A stretch of 64,000 bases of DNA from Emiliania huxleyi CCMP1516 (GCF_000372725.1 NW_005200981.1:143783-207782), one strand, 5' to 3'; positions 55,901 through 64,000 are shown, counted from the first letter of the stretch. Translations and numbers: made by a program. The notes: generated by a model from the sequence alone, not told the origin.

Positions 55901-58338
55901 TGTATCAGTACTCGCTCCAGTGGTACATCATCCTTTTCGAACGCGCGATCGACGAGGCCGGACAACCGCCCGCAGGCCTCAAGGACGCCGAGGCGCTCTC
56001 ACAGCGCCTCGAGCTGCTCATCGCCCAAAACACGCTGTCGGTGTACCGCAACGTCTGCCGCTCGCTCTACGAGAAGGACAAGCTCCTCTTCTCCTTCCTC
56101 ATGGCAACGAGCATCATGCGCAGCGCCGGCGAGCTCGACGAAAGTGAGTGGACCTTCTTCTTGACAGGAGGCTCGGGGCTCATCCCTGACGATGCGCCCA
56201 AGAAGCCGGTGCCGTGGCTGGCCGAGCGCGGCTGGGGCGAGCTCCTACGCCTCTCCGAACTCGACGGCTTTGGCCCGCTGGTGCACGCTTTTGGCGCCAA
56301 GGCCTCCGAGTGGGAAGTAATCTACGAGTCTGCAACGCCGCAACGCGAGCCGTTTCCCGCCGCGTATGGCTCGCTCAGCAACTTTGCACGCCTCTGTGTC
56401 CTGCGTTGCCTTCGCCCGGACAAGGTTGTGAGCATGGTAAACGATTTTGTGGGGGACCGCCTTGGCGCCACCTTTGTTGAGCCGCCGCCGTTTAGCCTTG
56501 AGGACTGCTACGCCGACTCCTCGCCGACGGCGCCCCTCGTCTTTATCCTCTCGCCCGGGCAGGACCCGATGTCGCAGCTGCTCAAGTTTGCTGAGACCAA
56601 GGGCTTTGGCGGCCGCCGCACTCAAGCTATCTCGCTCGGACAGGGCCAAGGGCCGCTCGCCCAACGCATGATCAACGACGCCCTCGGCAACGGCGGTTGG
56701 GTGGTGCTGCAAAACTGCCACCTCGCGACGTCGTGGATGACTTCGCTCGAGAAGATCTGCGAGGACCTGACACCGGAGCGCGCGCACGTCGACTTCCGCC
56801 TATGGCTCACCTCGTCTCCCTCGAAGCATTTCCCCGTCTCGGTGTTGCAGAACGGCGTCAAAATGACGAACGAGCCGCCGAAGGGTCTGCGAGCAAACTT
56901 GCTCGGCTCGTTCCTCGCCGACCCAATCTCGGACGAGGCCTTCTTTGCCGGCGACGGCATGGGCGAGAACGCTGCCGCGTGGACGCCCCTCGTCTTCTCG
57001 CTCGCTTTCTTCCACGGCGTGATCCAGGAGCGGCGGAAGTTCGGTGCGCTCGGCTGGAACATCCCGTACGAGTTCAACGAGAGCGACTTGCGCATCTCGG
57101 TCCGGCAGCTGCGGCTCTTCTTGACCATGTTCGACGACGTGCCTTTCGAAGCGTTGCGCTACTGCTTTGGCGAGGCCAACTATGGCGGCCGCGTGACCGA
57201 CGACAAGGACCGGCGATGCCTGAGCGCGCTCCTCGCGGAGCCAATCTCGGCGGCTGCGATCGAGCCCGGCTTCACCTTCTCATCGGACGGGGTGTACTGT
57301 CAACCCGGGGCGGCCACGCACGAGGGCTACCTTGAATCGATCCGCGCGCTTCCTCTCACGCAGCTGCCCACGGCCTTTGGCCTGCACGAGAACGCCGATA
57401 TCACCAAGGATCTCAAGGAGACACGCGAGCTCTTCGACGCCGTGCTCTCGACCCAGGCTCGCGCCGGCGCTGGCGGCGGGGGCGGTGGCGAGGATGTGCT
57501 CGACAAGATCGCCGAGGGTATCGCTTCGAAGCTCCCTCCCGCCTTCGACCTCGACGTGGCCGGAGCCAACTACCCCGTACAGTACCTCGAGTCAATGAAC
57601 ACGGTGCTGCACCAGGAACTGATTCGCTTCAACCGGCTGACGTCGGTCATCCGGTCGTCGCTCGCCTCGCTGCGCAAGGCAATCAGGGGTCTCGTGGTCA
57701 TGAGCTCCGACCTCGAGGCGCTGGGCACCGCCCTTGTCCAGGGGGTGCGGCCGGCGCTCTGGATGAAGCGCTCCTTCCCCTCGCTGAAGCCGCTGGGGAG
57801 CTACGTGAGCGACCTGCTCGCCCGCTTAGCCTTCTTCCAGGGCTGGCTCGACAACGGCGTGCCGACCCACTTTTGGATCTCCGGCTTTTTCTTCACACAG
57901 GCGTTCCTCACGGGCTCCAGCCAAAACTACGCGAGGGCCAACGCGATCCCGATCGACCACCTCGGCTTTGACATGCACGTGCTCCCGGCGAACCACGACT
58001 GCTCCGTCGCGCCGCAGGAGGGCGTGTACGTGCACGGGATCTTCCTGGAGGGCGCGCGCTTCGACGAGAGCAGCGCGGTGCTCGGCGAGTCGGAACCTAA
58101 GGTACTCTTCACCAAACTCCCCTCCCTCTGGCTGCGACCGCAACGGGAGGCTGACATCGCCGACCGGGCGCACTACCTCTGCCCCCTCTACAAGACGTCC
58201 GACCGGCGCGGCACGCTCTCGACGACGGGCCATTCGACCAACTTTGTCATGTTCCTCAAGCTGCCGCGGTTAGAGGAGCAGCCGCAGGAACACTGGGTGA
58301 AGAGGGGGGTGGCGGCGCTGTGTGAGCTGGACGACTAA
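49918..58338 (+). CDS. Axonemal dynein heavy chain motor domain, tail missing
   Basis: One uninterrupted frame of 2,806 codons. Clear homology starts at KLQDVLTSMVAAGVDKLNDF (49996); the 26 residues before it look random. Then come QLRYYY and FEYLGNSFRLVVTSLTDRCY; AAA1 Walker A GPAGTGKTET (about residue 113) with FDEFNRID; AAA2 GEPFAAKTS (about 394); AAA3 GNTGTGKT (about 767); AAA4 GVGGSGRQSL (about 1112); an antiparallel coiled-coil stalk with microtubule-binding tip (about 1350-1660); AAA5, AAA6 and the C-terminal domain ending at CELDD. The GEPFxxKT AAA2 loop points to the single-headed inner-arm group. Full axonemal heavy chains are about 4,000 residues, so the tail and most of the linker (over 1,000 residues) are absent. 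No introns. Confidence 0.92.
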   Translation: MPTQPSLSRRRRQGRHHQRRGCAAGQKLQDVLTSMVAAGVDKLNDFNWISQLRYYYDPVRSTDISIKMISAEVKYGFEYLGNSFRLVVTSLTDRCYRTLMGALQLNLGGAPEGPAGTGKTETTKDLAKAIAKQCVVFNCSDGLDYLAMAKFFKGLAAAGAWACFDEFNRIDLEVLSVIAQQILTIQRASTQGLKRFLFEGTDLPLDASCAVFITMNPGYAGRSELPDNLKALFRPCAMMVPDYAMIGEISLMSYGFSEARPLARKIVQTYTLCSEQLSSQDHYDYGMRAVKSVLTAAGALKRKFPEDDENLLVLRSIKDVNLPKFLSPDVPLFNGITSDLFPGITLPEPDYEEILSAAREACTELRLQPVDNFLAKVLELHEMVLVRHGLMIVGEPFAAKTSCYRVLSRALSLLAEGGSPTEVKINTPTLNPKSVPLGRLYGEFDPVSHEWSDGILAVMFRSCCDDTSGERFWMVFDGPVDAIWIESMNTVLDDNKKLCLVSGEIISMSPRMNLLFEPMDLSVASPATVSRVGMVYMEPSQLGWRPLLASWLEALPPTVSETDKTLLQDLFEWLVEPCLFFVRKSCRAPVPAQDINLVQGLMRLLLAHLDAWRVAEVDQSRPVDSAKSADVLTCYFLFSLVWSLGCVVDDDGRSKFDTFLRSLLQKELPAELDIPGAPVLQVPPSSRPAGAIKASKLFPAGKTVYDVAIDCSSGAPQWRDWMSTICAYSVPKGARFHDINVPTIESVQVGYITDVLVKHSVPLLLTGNTGTGKTILLAQRLNELPSDAFQTIQLSFSAQTEARVTQSIVDSQLDKRRKGVYGPPYGKRAVVFIDDLNMPQPEEYGAQPPIELMRQWMDHGGWYDLKELFFRQLVDLQFVAAMGPPGGGRNHVTPRYMRHFNQLWLTDYSACSLERIFSTILAWHLADFGGDVKATCSKLVACTVAVYTTISAELLPTPAKSHYTFNLRDVAKVFQGVLQSSPKTIGGADEMLCLWQHECRRVFADRLVDDADSLWFTTLLDSQLKGAFNKDLATVTGGTTALYGDFMKDDSSLYERLPGMDVLTAKMSAMLDDFNAVSKRPMSLVLFPFAVEHVCRILRILKSPFGNALLVGVGGSGRQSLTTLATAVADFSLFQIELSKNYDTTAWREDLKVLLRKAGEMGESTVFLLSDVQIKDESYVEDLNNLLNAGEVPNLFAADEVSQIAETLTPVMKQEGGADFSPSGLWRLFVQRCRANMHIVLAMSPIGEAFRNRLRKFPSLVNCCTIDWFTAWPADALHTVAHSYFRDVEMEESTREAVVKACSFFQVSVREASQEFFSELRRHNYVTPTSYLELLGAFRSLLDVKRSEVSQAKSRYDVGLEKLQQTAESVEGMQAELIELQPKLVVATKETDELMVKIEKDSADAQQVRDKVEVEEAAATAKAEEATAIKVECEAGLAEALPALEASIQALQTLKKDDITEVKGMKNPPGGVKLTMEAVCIMNEVKPEKVPAPDGKGKVDDYWGPAKKMMSDSRFLQNLMDYDKDNIKPEIIEKIRVYTNNDAFDPELIKKASKACFGLCCWVRAMEVYDRVAKDVEPKRLRLAKAEAEFAEVSGLLAEKKEALAAVEAKINELQAQFTAADEKKKDLGQQVEDCSQKLDRAQTLIGGLGGEKDRWGASSAQLGEQLFNITGDVLIASGVVSYMGPFTAVFRERVTTRWIEYCRSEQIPCSSPFSLGATLGNPVKVREWNIDGLPNDSFSIDNGIVISYARRWPLMIDPQMQANKWIKTMCAAPKTAGLVTFKPSDGDFVRSLENAVQFGKPALLENVGEDIDPVLEPVLLKQIFKSGGVDSLRIGDSTVEYNPDFRFYITSKLTNPHYLPEVSVKVTLLNFMITPEGLQDQLLGIVVAKEKPELETEKSALILEAAGNKKQLKEIEDKILQVLSESEGNILDDQTAIDVLSSSKVLSDEIAQKQVVADATAERLDRTREGYVPTAVRASTLFFCIADMAHIDPMYQYSLQWYIILFERAIDEAGQPPAGLKDAEALSQRLELLIAQNTLSVYRNVCRSLYEKDKLLFSFLMATSIMRSAGELDESEWTFFLTGGSGLIPDDAPKKPVPWLAERGWGELLRLSELDGFGPLVHAFGAKASEWEVIYESATPQREPFPAAYGSLSNFARLCVLRCLRPDKVVSMVNDFVGDRLGATFVEPPPFSLEDCYADSSPTAPLVFILSPGQDPMSQLLKFAETKGFGGRRTQAISLGQGQGPLAQRMINDALGNGGWVVLQNCHLATSWMTSLEKICEDLTPERAHVDFRLWLTSSPSKHFPVSVLQNGVKMTNEPPKGLRANLLGSFLADPISDEAFFAGDGMGENAAAWTPLVFSLAFFHGVIQERRKFGALGWNIPYEFNESDLRISVRQLRLFLTMFDDVPFEALRYCFGEANYGGRVTDDKDRRCLSALLAEPISAAAIEPGFTFSSDGVYCQPGAATHEGYLESIRALPLTQLPTAFGLHENADITKDLKETRELFDAVLSTQARAGAGGGGGGEDVLDKIAEGIASKLPPAFDLDVAGANYPVQYLESMNTVLHQELIRFNRLTSVIRSSLASLRKAIRGLVVMSSDLEALGTALVQGVRPALWMKRSFPSLKPLGSYVSDLLARLAFFQGWLDNGVPTHFWISGFFFTQAFLTGSSQNYARANAIPIDHLGFDMHVLPANHDCSVAPQEGVYVHGIFLEGARFDESSAVLGESEPKVLFTKLPSLWLRPQREADIADRAHYLCPLYKTSDRRGTLSTTGHSTNFVMFLKLPRLEEQPQEHWVKRGVAALCELDD

Positions 58339-58871
58339 GTACGTGTGCGGGCGGGCGGTTTGTACTCGAGTACCCCTGCTGTGGCGGGAGAGAGGTAGGG
58401 GAAATAATCTGCGAACGAGCTCCAAGTGACCTCGCCCTCGTACACCTCCTTCGTCTCCTCGTGGAGGTCACCTCATCCGGATGCGGGATGGCGAGACGCC
58501 GCGGGGCCGTTTTGTGTTGCTCTGCTATTTTCAATGTATGTGGCTCTTACGTACATTCCCGGAGGAGGACTGCTGACAGGGGTTTGCGATGAGGAGTGAA
58601 CCGAAGGGTTTCTCGGGGTTAGTGCACCACTAACGTGCAGGAGCACTACGCCTCAGCGGGCTCATACTAGCACCCACCAGCCACCTCGCGAGCCGACGTT
58701 CTGGCTCAACGAGGCTGCTGCTGGCACTCGGGGCCGACTTTCTGGCCCAGCGAGGCCGCTGCGGGGCACACGGCGGCACGGGTCACTCCTCAACACAAAT
58801 TTTTGAAGAATTACAGAGAATCGCCACCCGGTGCTGCCGCTAAGAGCAGCCCGCCCAGCTTTTGGCGCTCC
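58339..58871. other. Intergenic spacer with solo repeat
   Basis: Besides the solo repeat at 58528-58610, nothing recognisable. No poly-A tract follows the dynein stop. Confidence 0.6.
58528..58610 (+). repeat. Solo copy of the terminal repeat of the 12.2-12.8 kb insertion
   Basis: TCAATGTATGTGGCTCTTAC then CCCGGAGGAGGACTGCTGAC and TTTGCGATGAGGAG match the right end and adjoining interior of the 12177-12786 element. Confidence 0.8.
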
Positions 58872-60494
58872 ATGGCATCCGGCTCTCTCCTCCCCGACCT
58901 CTCGATCATGCACCGGAAGAACAGCCAGTCTCGGCCACCGTGCGCGGCATGCGGCGAGGTGAAGCCACCGGACAGCTTCTCAAAGTCGCAGATGCGCAAG
59001 GCCGCGCACGAGAGGAAGTGCAAGGACTGCGTCGTGACGGGTGTCGCTGCGCTTGAGGCGAGTCAGGCGGAGCTGAGCGCCGCAGTTCAGGGCTACTCGA
59101 GCTCAGAACAGATGGTGGCGCCGTCGCAGAATGCAGTGTCGCGCGAAGAGCTGCTGGGATTGAGTGGCGCGGCGGCACCACCGGAAGAAGAACCGGAAGG
59201 CTTTGGGTTCCGCATGCTGCGCAAGCTGGGTTGGCAGCAGGGCTCCGGGCTGGGCAGGCTGGGCGAGGGCCGTGTTCAGCCACTCTCCGACTCGCTCTCT
59301 AACAATGATCGACGGGAAGGGCTCGGCGCCAGTGCCGGCGCGACACAACAGCCTCTGACGCGGCAGCAGCTCAAGGAGGCGCTGGCGCGGCTGCTCGCCG
59401 ACACGACCCGCCGAGAGAGCACTGGCCTGCGCGGGCTGGACCTAATTGGGCTGAGTCAGGGCGAGCGGAAGGAGATGCATGGCGCAGCCCTCTCCCTCGG
59501 CCTCTCCTCCCGCTCGTACGGCAAGGGTGAGATGCGCTTCCTGCGCGTCTTCCCTCGTGGACTGTCTACGGTGGCGGGCCGCGTTCAAGGCGCCACCGAG
59601 ACCGGAGCCGGCGTCGCGAAAGGGGGAGGCGGTGGAGCCGGCGAGAGCGGAGGGAGCGGCGAGCCGCTTCGGCCGCCGCCCGACTCTGCGCCGCCGTCGA
59701 AGCGGCAGAGAGGTGAGAGGGAGGAAGGGGCGGCGGAGGTGCAAGCGCGGCCTGCCGCGCGGCCTGCCGCGGACCCGGCCGAGGTGGGGCAAAGCCTCGC
59801 GTCGGCGGGCGCAAGGAGGTTCGTGCGCGCGGTGCGTGATGCGAACCTAGTCGCGGCGGCGGCGGAGCTGCGTGGCTTCCTCCGGCTCCCCGTTTCGCAC
59901 GACTCCCTGCCCCACCTCGTCGGCTTCATCAACCTCTCCTCGCGCCACCGCGAGATGGTCGATGCGTGGGAGGCCTTTGGGCACGCGAGGGGCGGCGAGG
60001 GTGGCGAGGGCGCCCCCGCGGTGCCGCGCACGCTCGCGCTCGTGGCGCGGGGGCTCGACCTCAGCCTGCTCCTCGAGGGACTGTGTGAGTCGAGCACTGC
60101 GGAGCACCTCGCCGCCGCGACCGAGGTGTGGGGCGAGATGCGGCGCCTGCACATCCCGGCAGCGGCGGACGCGTTGGATGCCCTCGTCCTGCGCTGCGCG
60201 GAGAGCGCAGCGCACGAAACCGCCTTCAGCGCCTACCTCTGGGCGCTCGATGCGAGCGTCCGCCCCTCGTGCGCCGCGGGCACGGCTCTCGTCCGCACGA
60301 GCGCCGCCTCCGCCGAGTGGGCTGCCTCCGCCTACGCCGTCCTGGTCTCGATGCGCGAGGCCGGCCAGGGGCTGATGCTCGAGCTGCCGCGCCGCCGCGC
60401 CGTCCTACAGGCGCTGGCGGCGTCGCTCGTACGCGCGAACGAGGCTGGTTTCGCGCGCAACGTGGAGGCCATCGGCCAGGACTGGGAGGGATGA
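58872..60494 (+). CDS. Stc1-type zinc finger / G-patch / R3H protein
   Basis: Single exon, 540 residues, starting MASGSLLPDLSIMHRKNSQS. Residues about 24-52: CAACGEVKPPDSFSKSQ...RKCKDC, the pattern of the Stc1 domain. Residues about 112-140: GFGFRMLRKLGWQQGSGLGR, a G-patch. Residues about 165-235: an R3H-like segment with GERKEMHGAALSLGLSSRSY and GEMRFLRVF. A low-complexity Gly/Pro/Arg linker is followed by an alpha-helical C-terminal half that looks like weak PPR-type helical hairpins. G-patch and R3H domains bind RNA or helicases; fission-yeast Stc1 links RNAi to chromatin modification. A nuclear RNA-related role is inferred. Confidence 0.8.
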   Translation: MASGSLLPDLSIMHRKNSQSRPPCAACGEVKPPDSFSKSQMRKAAHERKCKDCVVTGVAALEASQAELSAAVQGYSSSEQMVAPSQNAVSREELLGLSGAAAPPEEEPEGFGFRMLRKLGWQQGSGLGRLGEGRVQPLSDSLSNNDRREGLGASAGATQQPLTRQQLKEALARLLADTTRRESTGLRGLDLIGLSQGERKEMHGAALSLGLSSRSYGKGEMRFLRVFPRGLSTVAGRVQGATETGAGVAKGGGGGAGESGGSGEPLRPPPDSAPPSKRQRGEREEGAAEVQARPAARPAADPAEVGQSLASAGARRFVRAVRDANLVAAAAELRGFLRLPVSHDSLPHLVGFINLSSRHREMVDAWEAFGHARGGEGGEGAPAVPRTLALVARGLDLSLLLEGLCESSTAEHLAAATEVWGEMRRLHIPAAADALDALVLRCAESAAHETAFSAYLWALDASVRPSCAAGTALVRTSAASAEWAASAYAVLVSMREAGQGLMLELPRRRAVLQALAASLVRANEAGFARNVEAIGQDWEG

Positions 60495-62012
60495 GGTGTT
60501 CTCGTGTTGGGAAGCGGGTTCTTTTCTTTTCCAAAGGCGCAAGCATGCCCATGTGTGTGCTGGCGGAGAGCGACAATCGCCGTCCCTCTTCCGCGACCTC
60601 TCTGTGCTTCCCCCCGCGAGACCTTACTCTCCATACTATCGTCTCTTTTTAGAGCATAAGTGCGGTCAGCAACCACCACCCATCCAGGGGCAGGGCCGGG
60701 GAGCCGCTGCCCGAATCTTTTCCTTTTCTCGGCCCGCGCGGGAGTCGCTTAGCCTTAGAGCTTAGTGCTTAGACGTTAGAGAGAGATTTTAGAAAACCAA
60801 CAAGAAATCACGACTCGCTTCTTGTGGCTCTCGTCGAGAGCGTTTAGCGTCCCGGCGGGTGGGAGAATATGTGTCGTCTGATGTGTCACTGGGTGCGTCA
60901 CATCGGTCTTGATAACAAGCACGGTCGATCCGTCGAAGCGATACACTCGTTCCTATCACGCTGGAAGGCTTGCACGGAGCTCTGTGCCGGCACACAGCAG
61001 AGCCGTGCGGCAAGAGAAGAGCTCGATGGGGAGCGAGAACCGTCAGATTTTCAGGTGTAACCTGAAGTCCGTCGCGATGCACTCAATCCCTCCCGAGCGA
61101 AAGCCGGTGGCTCTCTCGAACTCGTCGATATATTGCGGATAAACTGCTCTTCCCGCATACGGCTTGCAGAGTCAGAGGCGCAGAAAGGCTGCGAGTGCTC
61201 GACGAGTCTCGCGAGCTGCGCGGTCAAACCTGGGGGGAACTGACCGCATCAAGGCGGACTTCCGAAACCTGGGTGAGCACCTCTGACGGTTCTCGCTCCC
61301 CATCGAGCTCTTCTTGCCGCACTGCTGTGTGCCGGCACAGAGCTCCGTGCAAGCCTTCCAGCGTGATAGGAACGAGTGTATCGCTTCGACGGATCGACCG
61401 TGCTTGTTATCAAGACCGATGTGACGCACACAGTGACACATCAGACGACACATATTCTCCCACCCGCCGGGACGCAAAACGCTCTCGACGAGAGCCAGAA
61501 GAAGGCGTCCACACAGAAAGCCGCTCCTCGGACAGGCGAGCTCGCTCGATGCCGGCGAGCGCATGGCGCACGCCTTGGACGGTGGCGAAGCCAAAAACAG
61601 CGATGGTGGCCGTCCGCTGGCGTGAGCGGCGGCGGTCGAGACCTCACCATTCGCGCCGACGACCCAACCTCACGTGGAATAAGGGCGTAAGCGGAACAAC
61701 CCAACCCGGGCCAACAACCCAACCCAACCCAAAAAGCACGATTCTCAAGTTGGGCCCTCAGCGTGGTGCACGTGCTTGTTCGGACGCAAAGTGCCAAAGC
61801 GCCCGTAATCCAAACGAGGGATGGCACGAGGACAGGGTCCCCTGTAAAGAAGAAAGAAAGAAAGAAAACAGACAACCCAAGAAAGGGATGGGAGACGTGT
61901 CGTGCGAGGCGTGAACAAAAAATTGTCGGCATCGTCGCGCCTCGCGGCCTCGCGGGCGCGGGGCGAGGAGAGCTTGGAGAGAGGTGAGCTACGACGGTTC
62001 GTGGCGTCCTTC
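60495..62012. other. Intergenic region dominated by a palindrome
   Basis: Apart from the inverted repeat, 61690-61900 holds AACCCAACCC repeats, an AAAGAAAG tract and GACAACCCAAG blocks also seen near 46240. No gene recognised. Confidence 0.55.
60805..61505. repeat. Long imperfect inverted repeat (palindrome)
   Basis: 60825-61050 recurs in reverse complement at 61275-61505 with high identity (for example GGAGAATATGTGTCGTCTGA and GATAACAAGCACGGTCGATC). The inner 61050-61275 portion is a more diverged continuation of the pairing. It could form a long hairpin when transcribed or single-stranded. Confidence 0.85.
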
Positions 62013-62987
62013 ATGAAGCTGCTGGCCCTTGGAGCCGTTGCGCCTGTACTCTGGCTAACGCCCGCCAGCCGCCGGTCAGCGACGCCGAGAGCTCCATGGG
62101 CATGCAGTTCCAGCCGCCAGTCTGCGGTCAGCATGCAGTTCCGCGCGCCAGGCGCTGAGGTGCCAAACCCATACGCGGCACTTGGCGTGAGCCCGGATGC
62201 CTCCGCCGACGAGATCAAAAAGGCCTTCCGCAAAAAGGCGACGGCACTGCACCCCGACAGGAATAACGGCGGCGACGAGGAGTTTCAGGCGGTTGGACAG
62301 GCTTACGAGATCTTAAAGGACCCGGAGAAGCGCCGCGAGTTCGACCTGACTGGCACTGTTGGCGGCGGCGGCATGGGCGGGGGCGGCCCGAGCCAGGCCG
62401 CGCAGGAGGCTATGATACGCGAGTTCATGCGGCAGAATGGGTTTGGAGCAGACTTTGGGTTCGGCGGCCAGGGCCAGCAGCAGCGGCCGGCGAAGAAACC
62501 GTTCCCGCGGCCCGGCGTGGACTGCTGGATCGCGGCCGACGTGGCGGAGATCTCGCGCGCCTCACGCGCGAGCATGTTCAGCACCGACAAGGACGAGATT
62601 CGTGCTCGCTTCGCAGGCACGCTTGGCGTGGTTTCGGCGGTCGACTCGCGTGACCGATCGGTCAAGGTGCGGGTGATGGTGTCGCCAGGCCGGGCCGCCG
62701 AAATCTGGTACGGGTCCGACGCGATTTGGGACCCGGCTGCTCTCGCGGAGGGGGGGCAGGTGCGGGTGTGCCGCGATGCCGCCGCGTTGCACCGTTCCTC
62801 TCGCGCGGCGGGCCTCGCCATAGACCTCGACAAGGACAGTGTGCGGGAGAGGTGCGCCGGCAAGACGGGCACGGTGCAGGCGGTCGACACCGGCGACCAG
62901 ACCGCCAAGTTGCGGGTCGTGGATCGACAGGCAGGCACGGCGGTTATCTGCTGGTTCGCCATCGCGAGCCTTGTCCCAGTGGTTTAG
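62013..62987 (+). CDS. J-domain (Hsp40-like) protein with probable organelle-targeting leader
   Basis: Single exon, 324 residues. The leader MKLLALGAVAPVLWLTP plus a Ser/Arg-rich stretch ending AVSMQFRAP resembles a signal peptide followed by a transit peptide, as in secondary plastids. The J domain follows (NPYAALGVSPDASADEIKKA...LHPDRN with the HPD motif, ...YEILKDPEKRREFD), then a Gly-rich segment. The C-terminal half holds two related beta-rich repeats (FAGTLGVVSAVDSRDRSVKV and CAGKTGTVQAVDTGDQTAKL), similar to small SH3-like barrels in haptophyte proteins. Probable co-chaperone recruiting Hsp70. Plastid location is inferred from the leader only. Confidence 0.85.
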   Translation: MKLLALGAVAPVLWLTPASRRSATPRAPWACSSSRQSAVSMQFRAPGAEVPNPYAALGVSPDASADEIKKAFRKKATALHPDRNNGGDEEFQAVGQAYEILKDPEKRREFDLTGTVGGGGMGGGGPSQAAQEAMIREFMRQNGFGADFGFGGQGQQQRPAKKPFPRPGVDCWIAADVAEISRASRASMFSTDKDEIRARFAGTLGVVSAVDSRDRSVKVRVMVSPGRAAEIWYGSDAIWDPAALAEGGQVRVCRDAAALHRSSRAAGLAIDLDKDSVRERCAGKTGTVQAVDTGDQTAKLRVVDRQAGTAVICWFAIASLVPVV

Positions 62988-64000
62988 CAGGCCGGAACTC
63001 CTTGTGGAGGTTCATAGGGTGCTAGGTATAGAGCTCACGCAGAAGAATTCCAACCTCCCCGCTTTTGTTCACGCTGTACCGACCAGGCCCGTCTCGCCCT
63101 CTCGGTTAGCCGGAGCTCGGTGTGACCGCTCGCCACGCGGCAGGACCGCCTCGCCAGGGTTGCTTCCCCCAGGATTAGTGTCTTCTCGACTCTATACTGA
63201 GGGACGAACCAAGGGCGGCTGTGGGCGGGGCTGCGGCCGGAGCTAGCATGGCTCGTCAGAGCCGAGACCCCGGCGAGGCGGCGCTCCGATGGGCGGCTAC
63301 CTAGCCAGTCGCGAGGTTCTAACCGCTGCAGATCGGCGATAAATTAAACATGCCAGCGGGAGATATTCGGCTGATATGTGTAAATCTCCCGATCTCATCC
63401 CGGTGATGGACACGTGCGTGCGTCCCTTCTTGTGTTGCGTTTCGGACGTCCCTTCGTTGTGTTCTCCCCGTCCGCCAGCGAGGACGCTCAGTTGCTGGCG
63501 GCCGCAGTCTTTCTGTGACCCACCCACCTCTCCCTTGTGTTTTGTCTGGGGGGCCTACTCTGATCTCTGTGAATTCGCGGAGCGAAGAAAATTTTATACG
63601 GAATACCTCCATTTTGGGGCCTCGTTTGGAATACGTATTCCGGAATACGTGTGTGGAATACGGCCTAAAACTGCAATTTTATACGGAATACGGCCCTTTT
63701 GGAGGTCATTTGGAATACGTGGAATACGTATTCACAGAGTAGGCGGGTGGGGAGGGGTTTCTCCTGCGGAGTCGTGCGTGCGCGGGGCTCCTCTTTGCGA
63801 ATACTCCCTACATGCATCTCGCACCCGTTCTACCAGAGAAGACCTCGCGCAAGGACAGTGTGCGGGAGAGGTGCACCGGGGCAAGACTGGCACCAAACCC
63901 ACCACCACCCACCCACCACCACCACCAACCACCACACCACCACGGCGCGCGCGCTCGACCACCAAACACACAAAAGAAAGATGAGGTCAAGACGCCGTCG
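62988..64000. other. Intergenic end of window
   Basis: 63590-63740 is less GC-rich and built of GGAATACG/TATACGGAATA units with inverted pairs such as GGAATACGTATTCC. CCACCA repeats fill 63895-63960. A scrap of the J-domain gene is listed separately. Confidence 0.55.
63838..63895 (+). pseudogene. Fragment copy of the J-domain gene 3' repeat
   Basis: GGACAGTGTGCGGGAGAGGT and the following CAAGAC.GGCAC match 62833-62880, with small indels that break the frame. A short DNA-level duplication about 1 kb downstream of its source. Confidence 0.6.

Overview
This window looks like nuclear DNA of a haptophyte alga, most likely Emiliania (Gephyrocapsa) huxleyi or a close relative. That is inferred from four things: very high GC; many short introns (about 45-250 nt), more than half of which start with GC instead of GT; long proline-coding tracts paired with a haptophyte-type Cys module (NDGVCDDGG...DCGPR); and a mix of flagellar, ER-quality-control and secreted genes. 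No species marker is present. Exon joins were worked out by hand from reading frame, family motifs and GC/GT...AG boundaries, so single boundaries may be off.

Layout. 1-7589 (+): 3' part of a very large membrane protein (proline-rich tracts, Cys modules, discoidin-like domain, parallel beta-helix-like region, ephrin-receptor-like Cys repeats, several membrane helices, cytoplasmic TIR-like domain). 7755-10379 (-): ankyrin / RF-type domain / RING-like protein. 11.9-14.3 kb: arm 1 of a large inverted duplication carrying a calpain-like gene. 14687-18309 (+): secreted Asp-box beta-propeller protein. 18709-21836 (-): trifunctional purine enzyme in the order GARS-GART-AIRS. 23992-25329 (+): aspartate aminotransferase. 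25772-26503 (-): deoxynucleoside-kinase-like protein. 27727-29706 (-): GH5 glycosidase-like protein that lacks both expected catalytic glutamates. 30883-31395 (-): small unidentified protein. 31.4-34.4 kb: a nest of repeats with a 1.13-kb element flanked by terminal inverted repeats. 34438-38146 (+): 13-exon cPLA2/lysophospholipase-like gene. 38.26-40.06 kb: arm 2 of the inverted duplication, with a broken calpain copy. 40512-44069 (+): coiled-coil/KOW protein running into a metacaspase-like domain without its catalytic Cys. 44.1-46.4 kb: repeats and a 148-bp CA microsatellite. 46389-48898 (+): HRD1-type ubiquitin ligase interrupted by a 714-bp assembly gap and a degenerate repeat of itself. 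49918-58338 (+): intronless dynein heavy chain motor without the tail. 58872-60494 (+): Stc1/G-patch/R3H protein. 60.8-61.5 kb: long palindrome. 62013-62987 (+): J-domain protein with a probable organelle-targeting leader.

The genes do not form a pathway or operon. They are a typical unlinked eukaryotic set: purine synthesis, amino-acid transamination, nucleotide salvage, ERAD, cilium motility, and secreted or surface proteins. The most notable features are the TIR-tailed surface protein, three enzyme-like proteins with altered catalytic residues (GH5, metacaspase-like, calpain-like), the tail-less dynein, and several dispersed repeat families that rearrange or decorate the intergenic DNA and some introns.
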